Shown here piece by piece: positions 31,172 to 43,314 of a DNA stretch of 64,000 bases. Source of the DNA: Hirsutella rhossiliensis (Eukaryota > Ascomycota > Sordariomycetes > Hypocreales > Ophiocordycipitaceae); the NCBI RefSeq assembly GCF_020360975.1, contig NW_025408671.1, positions 1,860,001-1,924,000 on the forward strand, written 5' to 3'. The notes under the pieces are model-generated. The model was not told where the DNA came from, searched no databases, and saw nothing but the letters and a program-made list of their open reading frames with translations. A program made the position numbers and the translations under genes. The number at the start of each line of letters is the position of its first letter. Position 1 is the first letter of the stretch.

Positions 31172-34082
31172 GGCGCGCGTGTGCGGGCGGGAAAGAAATG
31201 GCCTCGCGAGGAAAGAGCCTGCTCGCGTATGAAGCTGCTGCCGCGCACTACCGGAGTCTTGCTGATGCGACAGCGACGCAGAGCATGACGTACGTGTAGA
31301 AAAGGCGCCCGGTGGACGGTTTGAGCGGTGGTGGAGGATGGAGGGGCGGCAGGTGGGTAAGGGTTGGACGGGAGCCGTTTGCCGCTAAGATACAGTGGTC
31401 TTGATGTGTCTTTACTGGTCCGAATAGCATCAAGTAGGCTTGTACAGTACGTGAAGCCTCTCAAGAGAAGGAATGGGCTCAATTGATCCAGAGTACTTGC
31501 AAGTATACAGCACATCTCTTCCGGAGCAATGATTTTCATCCAGGATTGTGTAGGTGTATATTTTCAAAGAGCCAGACTGGACCAAACTGGGCGTTGATAC
31601 TTTGAACAACAGCGTTCTCCACCACCAGCTTCCCTTGGCGAAGCTGACGCGCCCGTCAAACGAATTACTGTCAATCATGGCTGACCAAGGGATAATTTGG
31701 TTCATGTATCGGGTTGCTCCGGACTATTCGTAGATACAGGTTAATTAAGTTATAGCACGCAAAAGCCCAGTGCAGTGGTGGAGACGCCTCCGGGTGAAGC
31801 TCAGCGTGTTTCTCCGTCCAAGTCTGCCACGGCCAGGTCAAACGCGCGCATCTTCACGGAGCTTGCCTCCCTCCCCCTTCTTCCAAAAAAAAGGCCGAGC
31901 CGCTAAGCCGAGTACCCCGTGTTCATGTTGTTGCGCCGCGACGAGACAAACACGGGGCCGGGGCCTGGGATGCCGTTGGTCGGTGTGCTGATTGATAAGA
32001 CAGCCGATTCATAGATGCTCGCACAGTCAAGCTTCCCCTCCCTCAACGTTGAATCCATGCACGTTAGTCACTAGCTTACTGCTGAGTCGTTTCCCCCGGC
32101 GGACCATGTGACTGCCTAGCGACGGTGACAGCAACAACAACAAGGTCCGACACCGGCGGCTTGTCGGGGGGGGGCGTTGAGATGGATGGACAGACAGACA
32201 GAGATTGAACGACACCCTGCAGCAGCCGGGGCACGCAGAGTGGCACTCCATGCGGTTGCATCAACACGGGGCAGCTGAAATGAGGCCGAGAAGGAGGAAT
32301 AGGATTTCGTCGAGGTCCTCCTTGGTGGAAACCGTGTCTTTCCAACGAGGGATGATGGGATTGACTCACTCTGCTGATCGTTGACGCACGGCAGGACCAA
32401 ACCTTATCGATCTGGCCATGCACACTCATACGTAGAAAGCACGAGGTGTGCGTGCATTGAATTTGTATAATAATCATGCTTTTTCTACCGCCTCGGAACC
32501 TCAACGGAAACGTTTGTCTTTCCCCCACCCGATCCCGCCCTGTGCACGAAGTAACTTACGCACGATACATTGCCGACGAAATACAACGAGGGCAAGAGAA
32601 GCGACAAACCTTGAGCCTCCGCGCGGCCTCTCCACCGTTTTACGTTGCTACTTTGCGCGCCGCTTGATAACATAGAGTCCTAGATGCGACTCGTTCTGTA
32701 TTGACTAGCACACACGCACGTACCGCCGCAAGCTGTCTCTCGCTTTCTCTCTCTCTCGCGCTCTCTCTCTCAGCGTTCGTCTGTGACCCCAGATATAGGT
32801 GCAAGAGCTCATCCACTGGAGAGGCGCCACACTCAACTCTCGCCAAACCTCGGTCTTGTAAGTTTACTTTGAACTCGACTTGTCACCGCATCTCATGACC
32901 TCATGCTGTTCTTTTCCTTCCACGGTCCACGAAAAGAGGAAGAGAGGAAAGGAGCAGAGTCGAATGACATTAACCTCGACGTTAACCTCCTCGACAGGAC
33001 GTCGACGGCCTTGGCGGCCACCTCCTCGATCAATCCCGTCAGCCTGGGATGCCATGCAGCTTTAGGCATCCATTGCACCGTGAGTGGATTGGGGACAAGA
33101 GCGATGGGAGAGTTGGCTTGGCAGCCCGGCAATTACTGGGCTCTCAGCCCGCTCAGCCCGCGCCGCAACGAGACTGCATGAAATACCAAGGTACGTACAA
33201 TATGTACTCTTCAGTACCACCTCCAGGTGACCCAGTCCTCGGATCGCTGACGCCCGATTGGGCGGCTGATCAATCAAAAGAGGGTACGTACTGTACGCGG
33301 TACTCGGTACTGGCGGCTCCTCCACGCCCTCCGCCGGGCGCGCGGGTCCAGCTGGCCCAGGCAGGAGGTGGGGCAAGTGCTTGTCACCCTACAGCAGTTT
33401 TTACGCCCTTTCTACATGTGCATTTTCTACTCATTAAATCTATTTTTTTATGCGGCCCTCGCCCTTGACTCATGCCGATCCTCAACGGGGAGCCGCGACC
33501 TCGTGCTTTAGATTGGACGCCGCGTGACCCGCACATGTTATGAGTCCCGAGGTGAGCACCGTGATGGGCGCCGCTGATGGTAGACATCGGGCAAGTAAGG
33601 AGAACAAATGATCGAGGACATTCATCAGGGTAGCATTCACCAGGGTATAGACATGATGGTGTTTGGGTATAGTCCTTGGTATTGACTCGTTGACTCGAGA
33701 CGGCCTTGATGCGGCCCACCTAGTCACTATCTAGATACCCAGACTCCTCCTCTTGGCTGCGTAGAGTGGGAAATGCCAGATGCATCCCCTCCGTATTCCT
33801 GATGCATGACCATTGTCTGTCTGCTGACAACGTCCTGTTTATCCTTGCTTCCTTGTTCCGATGAGTGGTGACCTTTGATGATGATGATGATTTGACAAGA
33901 TGTTTGTCGAGATTAAATAAAAAAAGATCGCTTCGCCGCCGTGCCGTCTGCCATAAGTGCCATGAGGTATCATATCTGTAAAGAAAAAACGCCGTGTAAT
34001 GCCGATTCACGCCTCTTTTTTTGAAGACGAATAGAAAAGATTCCAAGATGCGAATTCGAAACAACTCTCCGGGAGAGCACGC
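31172..34082. other. Long gene-poor region between IBA57 and the Ecm13-like gene
   Basis: This 2.9-kb stretch has no convincing gene. It includes the IBA57 promoter at its left end, a CT microsatellite at 32734-32771, and a cluster of GTAC-containing motifs at 33285-33310 (GTACGTACTGTAC, GTACTCGGTAC). A 91-codon ATG frame on the reverse strand at 31430-31705 has an amino-acid composition less GC-driven than its neighbours but no recognised domain. The right end should hold the transcript end of the Ecm13-like gene. Confidence 0.45.
32734..32771 (+). repeat. CT-rich microsatellite
   Basis: CT dinucleotides with a few interruptions run over about 38 bases in non-coding DNA. Pyrimidine tracts of this kind often lie near fungal transcription starts. 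Confidence 0.8.
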
Positions 34083-34778
34083 CTAGTAGACCGATATGGC
34101 CGAGACCAGGCCGGTGGAGTTCCGCCGCGATATGTAGTACTCTTCGCCGTCGAGAGCATCCTCTGCTGAGGGGTCGCTCTTGGCCTCCTTCTCACTGTAT
34201 GGCAGCGCGGCATCGGCTGGCGAGGGCGGCATCGACTCGTCGTCGGAAGTGTCCGAGTCCGGGTCCATCAGGTCCGGCGGCGAGCTGGAGTGCGAGGGTG
34301 TCCGCACAAGCTCGAGGTGGGCGTAGTCCTCCTCGAGGTCATCGTCATCGCGGAGCAGGGCTGGCGTCCGCACGGGCACTGCATTTGCCATTTCAAAGTC
34401 GTCCTCGTTGTACTCGTCATCCTCGTCCAGGTCCGAGTCGTCGTCAGACGAGTGGTCAACGGACCGCTCCTCGACACGGTCGGCCCACTGGACGTGGCGG
34501 GCGGGCGCCTTGCTGGCGCCGCGGACCGACTGGTTGAACCACCGCTCCTGCTCGCGCTCGGCATCGGCGAGTTCGAGCATCAGCGAGTCGAGCAGGTTGG
34601 CGTGGCCGACGAGCAGGCGGAGGTCGTGGTCGGGCTGGGCGGCCTCGCGCGAGAGCTTTGCCCGGGCCTTGTGGGCCAGGTAGTAGGTCTGGGTGATGGA
34701 CATGTCCTTCTTGGGCGCGGAGCGGATGAAGGGGTTGCGATGTTGAGGGTGGTGAGAGGATGCTGTTGTAGCAGACAT
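34083..34778 (-). CDS. Ecm13-like acidic protein of unknown function
   Basis: Single-exon gene of 231 aa with ATG at 34778. The conserved part is residues 28-90: SITQTYYLAHKARAKLSREA followed by DHDLRLLVGHANLLDSLM and a helix AEREQERWF. This LAxKARxKLxxEA...HxLRxLVxHANLLD pattern resembles yeast Ecm13 and its paralogue YJR115W as I recall them, so I call it Ecm13-like with moderate confidence. Residues 105-200 are strongly acidic and Ser-rich (DDDSDLDEDDEYNEDDFE) and probably disordered. Yeast ECM13 is linked to cell-wall phenotypes and its biochemical role is unknown. The gene stands alone in an 8-kb gene-poor area. Confidence 0.75.
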   Translation of the reverse strand: MSATTASSHHPQHRNPFIRSAPKKDMSITQTYYLAHKARAKLSREAAQPDHDLRLLVGHANLLDSLMLELADAEREQERWFNQSVRGASKAPARHVQWADRVEERSVDHSSDDDSDLDEDDEYNEDDFEMANAVPVRTPALLRDDDDLEEDYAHLELVRTPSHSSSPPDLMDPDSDTSDDESMPPSPADAALPYSEKEAKSDPSAEDALDGEEYYISRRNSTGLVSAISVY

Positions 34779-37700
34779 TGTGTTGTAGGAAGAGAGAGAA
34801 AGGGAGACGGGACAAAGGGCGGCAGAGTGGGTTTATTTAAAAATAGAGGCGACGGAGTGGATGTCGCCGGGGTAGGCCAAAAGGCGAGGAGCGGTGGTGA
34901 GTCAAACGACGACCGATGGCGGAAGACCGGGTCGGTATGCAGTGCAGGGATTCCGGGACGGCGGTGATGAGAGCGACGGGGCAGATTGGGTAACGGGAGT
35001 CGATGCAGCCGCTAGTCCCGATACGAATGCGAGTGGGCGTTGCACGAGGGAGTCGATGAAGCGTCTATGGCCGGTCTAAGCTGGATGATTCCAAGGGATC
35101 TGGAGTCAGGTATATAGCTGGGGATGGCCAGGAAAAAAGAGGACCGAGGGAACGGGGGGGCATCGGGATACTTTTATCTCGGCATGCATGGCCACGGCTC
35201 GATGACCGCTAAAGGCGGATTTTGCACACGCGGACCCGAGCAGCGGCGCGAAGACTCCGCGGCGCACAGGGGCAGAGGGGCCCTCTAGAGGGGCAGCAGC
35301 GTTCCACCTGCCTGCCTGGGGGGTGTGGAGCCCCGTGGACAAGCAGCAGCGGCAGGTACTGCGCTGTGGGCGGTGCTTAGAAAACCCCGGTCCGTCGAGC
35401 GCGAGTCCGTCCGCCCGGCCTCCGCTCGCTCGCTCGCTCGCTGACCAAGCCCAAACTCCGAGCAAGGGGGGGGGGCAAGAAAAAGGAACGACGCGGGCCT
35501 GCACGCGCGCCTAGGCAGCCATGTCTCTTGCAGCGCCGCTTCCAGCAGCAGCCGCAGCAACAAGGCAGCGTTGCTCGGATCTGCCGCTCGTCTTTCCTCA
35601 AGCGGCCGCAAAAGCCAAGTCTGCTGTACAGTACAGTGCAGCACAGTACAGTAGGGTAATTACGGTAATTACTGTATGTACTCGATCCACGCTCATGTTG
35701 TACGGAGTAATCATGTAATCAATCCGTTAATCCATCACCTAATCACGTGGAGAAGGCCACCGGTATGTCCGCCTATGCCCGGCGGCCCCCCAGTGCCGGT
35801 GCCGTCGACGGACCGGCTAGATAATCCAAACCCCCCAAGGCACAGACGCCTAGCGCTGCAGCGTCCATTTTGGATTTCCAATCCTGCTCCCATCTTGTGT
35901 GTGTTTGATAAGCTTTCTGTCGGCCAGCTTGCTTGCTGATCGACCAAATTGTTGCGCCGCTGGCCTCCATGGCGTGCTCGCTCTGGTTTAGCAGAGAGCC
36001 ATGCATGTCATCCGCATGACGGCATCACGTCGTCAAGGACAACGCCCGCCGGTGACAGGACCGCCCAACGGCAGCGTAGCTCTTTTGGGTCATGGGCCGC
36101 CGCAGCCAACACTCGCTGCACGCGAACAAGGCCCCTTTGCTCGCTCTCGCCCTTATCTGTCCTGGATCCATAGGCCACACGGCGTATAGTTTGGCGGCAG
36201 ACGTGGCCCGCTTGACGGAAAGCCGACGGATCCGCGAGCCATTTGGGCCCATTTCTGTGGCGCCTCTCCAACCCTCCAACCAGCCAAAAAACACCGTGGA
36301 CTCGCCCAGGTACCCCTACTTCCCTACTCTACCCCCCCTGGGCCCTGCATCCTGCCACTACTAGTAGGTGCCTGCCTAGTGCCAAGGCACAAAGGGTACA
36401 TTCAGTGGCTACAGTACTTGCTCCGATGACTCTTCTCTCCAATTCAATCTTGACTCACAGTCTGATGGATGGTGGGGGTAATGCCCAGCATATCAGATCG
36501 CGCCATCCCTGGGCGCCAATTGGATTGCATGGCTGACGAATGCAGCTATTGTGCGCGAAGGGGACCGAAGCACGAGGAATGTCGGTGTCAAGCTCGGCAA
36601 TCATCATTATTATCAACCCGTGCATCGATCGAGTCAGCGAGTTTTTCTGTGACTCGAAGCGTTTGATTTCCGTCTGACTCTTTTTTTTTGGCCTGTTTGA
36701 CTCCAATGTTGGCTGTTTCGGGCTCTCCATCGGTCTTTGTTTCGACCCGGCAATGCCCCCGCAGCCGCAGATGGATGCCGTGCCCTCGTCCGCCTGCCAA
36801 GCTGTCTGATCTCTCTCTCGCGTGGACGACTCGTCGCAGCCAGAGACACAGCGCGACCGCATTGGCACCCAACGACTCGTCGCATGGTGCAGCAGCCACC
36901 ATGCAGCTCGCTTTCGCTCTTCCCTTGCCCCGCCCGAGAGGCGAATGGGAAAAGCGAGCCAGCACAGCCGTACGGGTACGTACCGCCTCTGTCCGTATCC
37001 CAGGTATCCCAATCGTTCAAAGCTCATCCGACGTTTACTGCCGCCTCGCCGTGTAAACCGACGGCTGATTGTTCTCAGGCATCTCAGGTCACGGTATCAT
37101 GAATCGCCTTGGCCCCAAGTGATTTCCCACATACCCCCCCGCAAAGAAATGCATCGTGACTCGGGCGACTTGATCCTCGATTGAGCCGGACGGTTTGCTT
37201 GCCGCCAACCTGCATCGGCAACTGTGGATGAAACGACCATGGGACGTTTCTCTGCAGACTTCGGTGCAGACGTACATACATAAGGCAGATACACACGTTG
37301 TCGGCTACTTGCAGCACAGCCAAGAGCGAGCAGATGCCGGGTGCCCCGAGATGTCCCCGTCGGCGGCCGTTTGAGGCCGGAGCTCGGCATGCAACCCTCT
37401 CACTCTCACCTGCAGGAGACGAGGGGGAGGAAAAAAAAAAGAAAAATCGTCGAAACTTGGGCTTCGTCGCTTCCTCCTCGGGGATCTCGGACTTGGCTGC
37501 TGATACTACTTTCATGTTTCTTTTCCTTTCCATTCATCGTTTGTGGGCGTTTCCCGTCTCGTCTTTTTTTCCTGTGCCCCCCGTCATCTCACAACCCCCT
37601 CCTGCTCTCGGGACTGAGCCATCCGCCGCTTCCTTCACGGCATTCTGCCACCGTGTCTTTTTTTTTTCTTTTCTTCTCCTTTCTTGGTCGTCCTTGGGGC

Positions 37701-37957
37701 TACTGTGTCCGGCTGGGCAGTCTGTCCCGCGGGCGGAGCTACATGGGACGACGAGAAACGGGCGGACTTTACTAAGCCTTTCTCCGGGCCATTGGCCAAA
37801 AGTCCGCAGCAGTACGGAGTAAGGTAGCCACAGAGTAAGGTAGTCACACGCCGTGCCGGCTGTGTGTGAGCGAGCAGTGGGCAATGATGCGAACAAGCTT
37901 CTCGCGCGACGACATGACAGTCACTCACCCCTACAAGGTCTTACCGGCGCTGCCAGC

Positions 37958-37998
37958 GTACTATACGAACAAAAAAGTGTACTATACGAGCAAAGTAA
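37958..37998 (+). repeat. Imperfect 21-bp tandem duplication
   Basis: GTACTATACGAACAAA at 37958 is repeated as GTACTATACGAGCAAA at 37979. The two copies differ at few positions, so the duplication is recent or under constraint. It is intergenic. Confidence 0.8.
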
Positions 37999-38033
37999 GT
38001 TACATGCTCGATACCTGAAACCTTTAGGATGCA

Positions 38034-38049
38034 AGGTAGGTAGGTAGGT
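38034..38049 (+). repeat. AGGT tetranucleotide microsatellite
   Basis: Four perfect AGGT units in intergenic DNA, followed by a partial copy. Confidence 0.85.
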
Positions 38050-39197
38050 ATGCACAGTAGGTACCTATCTTAGCAACGAGGCAGCCATGCCGGCTCCGAC
38101 GGGGCGCCCGAGGCCCTCCGCTCGGTTCCGACGGGTAGTCGAGGTACCTACGGCCGCCGGCCTTCGGGCCTCTATCAAGATCCGTCATCGGCACGTCACC
38201 CCCGAAGTAAGGGAAAAAGAAAGGAAGGCAAAAAAGGTGAAACAGGCTCTTCTTAATAGTCTCTTCATCGTCAATCGACTCTTCCTCTTCCCTCGGACCG
38301 TATCTCGAGGTCGGCAAAGAAAAGAAAAGAAACGACAGAGCGCGGGCATGTGTCACGTCCCACGTGTCGCAGAACGCAGCGATTGTCGGACACATTTTCA
38401 GCCCTATCTCCCATCACTCTCTCATTTATCATTACTCCCGGACACCACCTGGATGGACCCTTGCTCCCGTCTCCCAGGCTCGGCCACGTTGGCTCCCGGC
38501 GAGTCCATGTACAGCCCCGGCCAACCAGAGCAAGCCTTTCCATGCCACGCCTCTTGGAGTCGGCCCTTGCGGTGGATTACATATCAATACGACATGCATG
38601 CGGCTGTAGCATTGAGCCTCGTCTTACCAGGAAGGATGCTTGCCCTGTCATCCTGTAAGCGGCGCAAACAGAGTCTCGTCCCTTCGGACATCAAATATTG
38701 CATCCATCCCCTGCATCGCAAACAGTGACGCCTCGCCGGGACCCCTGTTCTTCCCCACCACCTGCATCCCGGGCAGTCGAGCCAGGGATAGGGAGTGCCT
38801 TGTCTTGTCTCCAGTGCCCCCGAGGCTCTGGAGGAACACGGTCCCTGTCGATCTCGGTCGCTCGGAAACAGATTGAATGCCATCAGCCAATACCAAGCTC
38901 TCGAGTGATGACTCCGGATTGGGGCACTCGTGCCTGCCTGGATGTCAAGCACACCCAACATCTGTATACCTGACATTGTCGGCGAAGCACCCTTGGATCT
39001 TCGGTGGTACAACAAGTCTAATTGGCGACAAGTCCCATGAAATATCCTTGCTCCCATTCGGCCACCGCCGACAAAGGCGGGGACCATCAACAGACAGCGT
39101 GGGCTCCCATCCGGCGCCTTGCGCAGTAATGAGTCCCGGCATGGTGCACTATAGCCGTGTGGCTCACATACCCTCGGCATGGAACCCTCCCACGGTC

Positions 39198-40748
39198 TCA
39201 TTCGACGCGAAGCTTCTGCTTCGTCCTCTTGCGCTTCCCGCCCACCTCCCTGCCCTCCTCCACCTCGAGCAGCGCCTCTCGCTTCTTCTCGCTAACCAGC
39301 TTCAACGCATCGCGAAGCACCCTCGTCTCCAAGTTGACGCCCTCCTCCTTCCAAGCATCCATCTCCCTGCCCACTCGCTTCTCAATGGCCAGCACCAGCT
39401 CCACGTCGCGCTGCCCGACAAACGTGGCCGCCTGGCCCTTGCGTCCCGCGCGGGCCGTTCGACCGACTCTGTGGATGTAGTCGTCCGGATCGCGCGGCAT
39501 GTCGTAGTTGACCACCAGGCTGACCTCGGGAATGTCGAGACCTCGCGCAGCCACGTCCGTGGCCACCAGGATTCGGGCGGCCGAGGCGCGGAAGCGCGCG
39601 AGGTTGTCGATGCGTTGCCTTTGCGGGAGCTTCGAGTGCAACGAAGTCACGCGATGGTCCAGAAGCCGGAGCAGGTGGTGCAGGTATTCGGCGGTCGAGG
39701 TCCTGTTGCAGAAGACGATGATGGTCTTGTCCTTGTTGCCCTCGGTGAGCAGAAAGACGTGGAGATAGTGTTCCTTGTGGGTGACGGGTATCTGGATATG
39801 CGCCTGCGTCAAGGTGGCCGGAACGGCAAGCATCTGAGTATCGACCTCGCACACAAACACCGGCGGCTTCCCGGGCTTTTGCGGCATGCTCTTGAGGGCG
39901 CGGACTTCAGGGGTAATGGTGGCGGTGAAGAGCAGGGTCTGGCGGTCGGTGGGAGGCGGCAGGACGCCCAGGCACTCCTCCACGTCCGGGAGCATGCTGC
40001 CGGGCCCAGCAGCGTGTAACAACCGATCGGCCTCGTCGAGAACCACGAAGCGGACTCTTCTCAGCCCGCAGATTGTATCCTCCCCAGAGGTCCGGATGTG
40101 ATCGGCCAGGCGGCCGGGCGTGGCGATGACGACGTGAGGCCGCTGGGCGAGCGCAATGGCTTGCGCTCGCATGTCGGAGCCGCCGGTGACCAGGATAGCC
40201 TTGAGGCTCTGGGGCGACGAGATTGCCTTGAACTGCTCGTAAATCTGCAGGGCCAGCTCCCGGGTGGGCGTCAAGACGACGGCGAAGATGGCGGTCGGGT
40301 CTTGGGCCCACGTCTGAAGGATTGGGACGGCAAAGGCGACCGTCTTTCCCGAGCCCGTCCTGCTACCGCCAATGCAGTCTCTGCCCTTTAGGATTTCCGG
40401 TATGCAGCCCTTTTGAATACCAGTGGGCCGCTTGATGGCCATGTTGGCGAGAGATTGCACAAGCCATGGCCGTACCTGCAACGCCGCGAAGCTCGTGTTG
40501 GGGTCGGTCGGGGCAAGAATGCGATTCGGCGGCGGCACGGCAGGCTTCCCGCCGTCTGCGTTTTTCGCGGCTCTCCTTACGCGGGACGGGGCTGCGATGG
40601 CAGAAAAGGCCGTCGTCGGGTGCCCGAGGTCGTCGCCGTCGCTGTCGTCGGCGGCTTCAAGCTCGCGCGACGTGCGCCGCCTCTTGCGGGAGGCCGTGTC
40701 GTCGAGGTAGTCGGACTCTGCCGAAGATGGGGAATCACTGTCTGACAT
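39198..40748 (-). CDS. DBP8: DEAD-box RNA helicase Dbp8 (40S ribosome biogenesis)
   Basis: Single-exon gene of 516 aa, ATG at 40748. After an acidic and basic N-terminal 85 residues come the Q motif region (RPTGIQ near 107-112), motif I SRTGSGKT at 129-136, PTRELA at 161, TPGR near 210, DEAD at 238-241, FTAT in motif [15 protein letters not shown] and [11 protein letters not shown]. The Ser-Arg before TGSGKT and the FTAT in place of SAT are features I associate with Dbp8/DDX49. The C-terminal tail is Lys/Arg-rich ([10 protein letters not shown]), suiting nucleolar localisation. Yeast Dbp8 works with Esf2 in early 18S rRNA processing. Length is slightly above yeast Dbp8 (431 aa) because of the N-terminal extension. 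Confidence 0.94.
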   Translation of the reverse strand: MSDSDSPSSAESDYLDDTASRKRRRTSRELEAADDSDGDDLGHPTTAFSAIAAPSRVRRAAKNADGGKPAVPPPNRILAPTDPNTSFAALQVRPWLVQSLANMAIKRPTGIQKGCIPEILKGRDCIGGSRTGSGKTVAFAVPILQTWAQDPTAIFAVVLTPTRELALQIYEQFKAISSPQSLKAILVTGGSDMRAQAIALAQRPHVVIATPGRLADHIRTSGEDTICGLRRVRFVVLDEADRLLHAAGPGSMLPDVEECLGVLPPPTDRQTLLFTATITPEVRALKSMPQKPGKPPVFVCEVDTQMLAVPATLTQAHIQIPVTHKEHYLHVFLLTEGNKDKTIIVFCNRTSTAEYLHHLLRLLDHRVTSLHSKLPQRQRIDNLARFRASAARILVATDVAARGLDIPEVSLVVNYDMPRDPDDYIHRVGRTARAGRKGQAATFVGQRDVELVLAIEKRVGREMDAWKEEGVNLETRVLRDALKLVSEKKREALLEVEEGREVGGKRKRTKQKLRVE

Positions 40749-43314
40749 TTCGGCGACTGTCCAATCAACCCTGGGAAGTCATCCTCGTGGAGCTTTGGGT
40801 TGCGCCGTCAGAAGGCTGGCCTTGTCGCCTAGAAATTTTTGGTGCTGTCGTCGGCGTGCGACTGGGGGAAAAATTGGACATCTCCGGGTAGTGGGGCCGG
40901 ATGGCAGAGCACGTGGCCGCCGCGACCTCGGCCGCTCGGTGGACTTGGTACCTACTCCGTACTTGGTGCTGAGCAGGAAGAGGACAAGGCCTTGATGGAT
41001 ACATGATGATGATGCACGATACTGAACAGGTCTCACATGAGCCTATCGGCAGAACGTGTCCTGATGGGCTGGCATAAATGGTCATGCACAAAATCCTTCC
41101 CTTCAAGGCCAGCATAGATGCGCATAACGCTGCTGGAGCAAAATCAGATACCCAGCCTCAAAGTCCCCGACAGAAGAAAAGAGGGCTTCGTGAGCCAACG
41201 CGTTCGGACGCTTGAAGGAAATTAAAGGGAGTCGGACTGCATGAGCATGCCGTGCCGTGGATACTCGCAGCTGTACATGCAACTACGAAGTACAGTGCAG
41301 GCAAAACAGCTTGTCGAGCATGCGGCTCGGCTTGAGGCATGTAGTGAAAGGCCCGAGACAAGCTCGCCGTACAGTGTGCGATGACTCTCGGAGACTACTG
41401 AGCACGTCTTGGCTTGGTAGACGCGCGCTTAACGGCAGGGAGTCGACGCTGTTTCGCTCTGGCCTGGCCCCCACAGCAGCGATCGGCCTGCCTCAGATTG
41501 TGCACGTGCATGCAGACAGGATCCAGTGAGGTCTTTGAGGAATCACTGGCGCCGTGGGCATGCTGCCGTGCAACCGAAAGAGAGATGAGGGATGGAAAGG
41601 GGGCCAGCAAGGAGGAAGACGGGAGAGACGAGGGGACGACGCACACTGTGCACCACTGTGCCACACTGTGCAGAGAAGGCGACTCGGTGGCGCGTGCCTG
41701 AGTACAGTACGTGCGCATCTACACGCACGGCCACACCGAGCAGCTTAGCTTTCCATCTCCCAGGCAGCCAGCCATTCGCCCGTCCAGCACGCAGGCGAGC
41801 TCTCCGAGAGCAACTGGTTATTTGAATCAAGTGGTCAGTCGATGCGACGGACAAGTGCCTCCGTGAAAAGCCATCAAGGGAGGCGGGCGGACCGACTCGA
41901 CAGTCACGCCCAAAGAGGGAATGCCACGCTACCGCAGAAGCAGGGAGACGATGAACTATCCATCGAAATGGCACTGGGCTTGGCCGTGTGGGCGAGCCGA
42001 TCGACTGATGGCTTCAGCTACGGAGGAACCGTCCACCAGCTCCACCCGTGCATGAGTATAATGAGGCTTCCCACCGGCATCGACGCCTTGAGCTGTCGGG
42101 TCAGCACATCTCGGACCGGCCGGCTTATGTACGGCGTACCGTATGCACAGATGCACACTCCTTGCCCGGGACAGAGTGCCGCGTGCATGCAGACGTTGAT
42201 AATGACGAAACGGAATGTTGGCAACGAGTGGCCACGATGCCAGACGGCGGCAGATGAGCTGGTGGTGAAGGCCGCCGGATGGACCAACAAGCGGCCAGAA
42301 GAGCCTGGAGAGGGCGCTAGCGCCAAACGGTTCGCAGTCTCCAGCAATGGACGGGAGGCTCCCGGGGGTCCCATTCGCAGCCTGGTCAAGCCTGGAACGC
42401 CGCCCAATCCCGCTACGGCCAGAGGGCGCACAGCACGCTTCCCCCCCAAGCAGACAATGTACTTCAATGCCTGCTCGAGGTATCTGCTCGCCTGCTTCTC
42501 GGGGCAAGAGAACATGCACTACAGAGTCGAGATACATCGGGCGCCTACCCGGCCATTTGAAGTCATACAGTGTATGTTCTTATGTGTCTGCACGGTGTGT
42601 CGACGAGTGCCGAAAATGCGCCTGGCTGCACGCCGTGCTGTGCTTCCTTGCCGTACGGGATGCAGAGGAGTCGAGTTCAGCCTTCCACCCGCTGCCGCTA
42701 CAGTGGCTGCGAGAGACGTCCGGGGTTCGTTCGTTGTTGGGTCAGGTACTAATGTACCTGCCACAACCTCCTCTACAGTGCAAGCAGAACATAGACACAC
42801 GGTTGCTCCAGTGCAAAGCTGCTGCTGCTGCTGCCCTCCTCCGTCGACTTCACGACCCAACTCCTCCTCCAAGCACATGCCTACTTCTTCTCGCCCAACC
42901 CCTCCCCCCCTTTCCCACCTAACCCTCTCTCCCCCTTCTCCCTACTCGACTCTACTCCCGACCGAGTAGCTTGGCCTCCGTTCATAGATCTACACGGCAC
43001 CATCATCCCCCCCACTGCCGGCCCGTCCCCTCGCCAGAGTCCTAGGAACCTCACTCCGACTTCCCACCGATGGGCGCCTGCAACAGCTTTGCCTCGACCA
43101 TCGTCCTACGGCGAACCGCGTCATAGCCTCCAGCACTGGCTACTTGTCGGTCGACGACACCTCTTAGAAGCGTCCTCGGCCCCCCCGACCAGTTGCCTGG
43201 CGTCCTTCCATCTCTATAAAGGCCCTCCTTTCCGCCCTTGACAGGCTCCAACCGCCTCGCACCCTTTTCGAATATTTCTCGGCTCTGCGCAAGCTGCCAG
43301 CAGAGGTCGCCACA
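40749..43314. promoter_or_regulatory. 2.6-kb divergent region between DBP8 and MKK1
   Basis: This stretch separates divergent genes. TACTCCGTA lies at 40953-40961. A 375-codon ATG frame (41842-42969, +) and shorter frames on the opposite strand overlap each other; the product is Arg/Pro/Ser-rich with Cys runs and no known domain, so I do not call it a gene. The 300 bases before the MKK1 ATG are C/T-rich and probably form its promoter and long leader. Confidence 0.45.

Larger units (their letters stand above)
34779..39197. other. 4.4-kb gene-poor region upstream of the Ecm13-like gene
   Basis: No convincing coding gene was found on either strand. The left end has a TTTATTTAAAAATAG stretch at 34832-34846 that can act as a TATA-like element for the Ecm13-like gene. 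Other contents: a CGCT array (35423-35442), a run of Gs near 35466-35475, TACAGTAC-type repeats at 35626-35652, TACGGAGTA at 35701 and 37813, poly-T tracts near 37660, a 21-bp tandem duplication at 37958-37998, and an AGGT array at 38034-38049. The many 60-210 codon frames overlap on opposite strands and lack domains. It may be regulatory DNA, long leader sequence or a non-coding RNA locus. Confidence 0.45.

Noticed and set aside
35626..35652. TACAGTAC repeats as a possible integration or recombination site
   Set aside because: The repeats are short and irregular, with no flanking duplication or recombinase gene, so they are only listed with the dispersed intergenic motif.
36455..37027. 190-codon reverse-strand frame in the gene-poor region
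   Set aside because: No domain, overlapping forward frames of similar length, and no splice-consistent partner exon.
38877..40019. 380-codon forward frame opposite DBP8
   Set aside because: Antisense shadow; all DEAD-box motifs are on the reverse strand.
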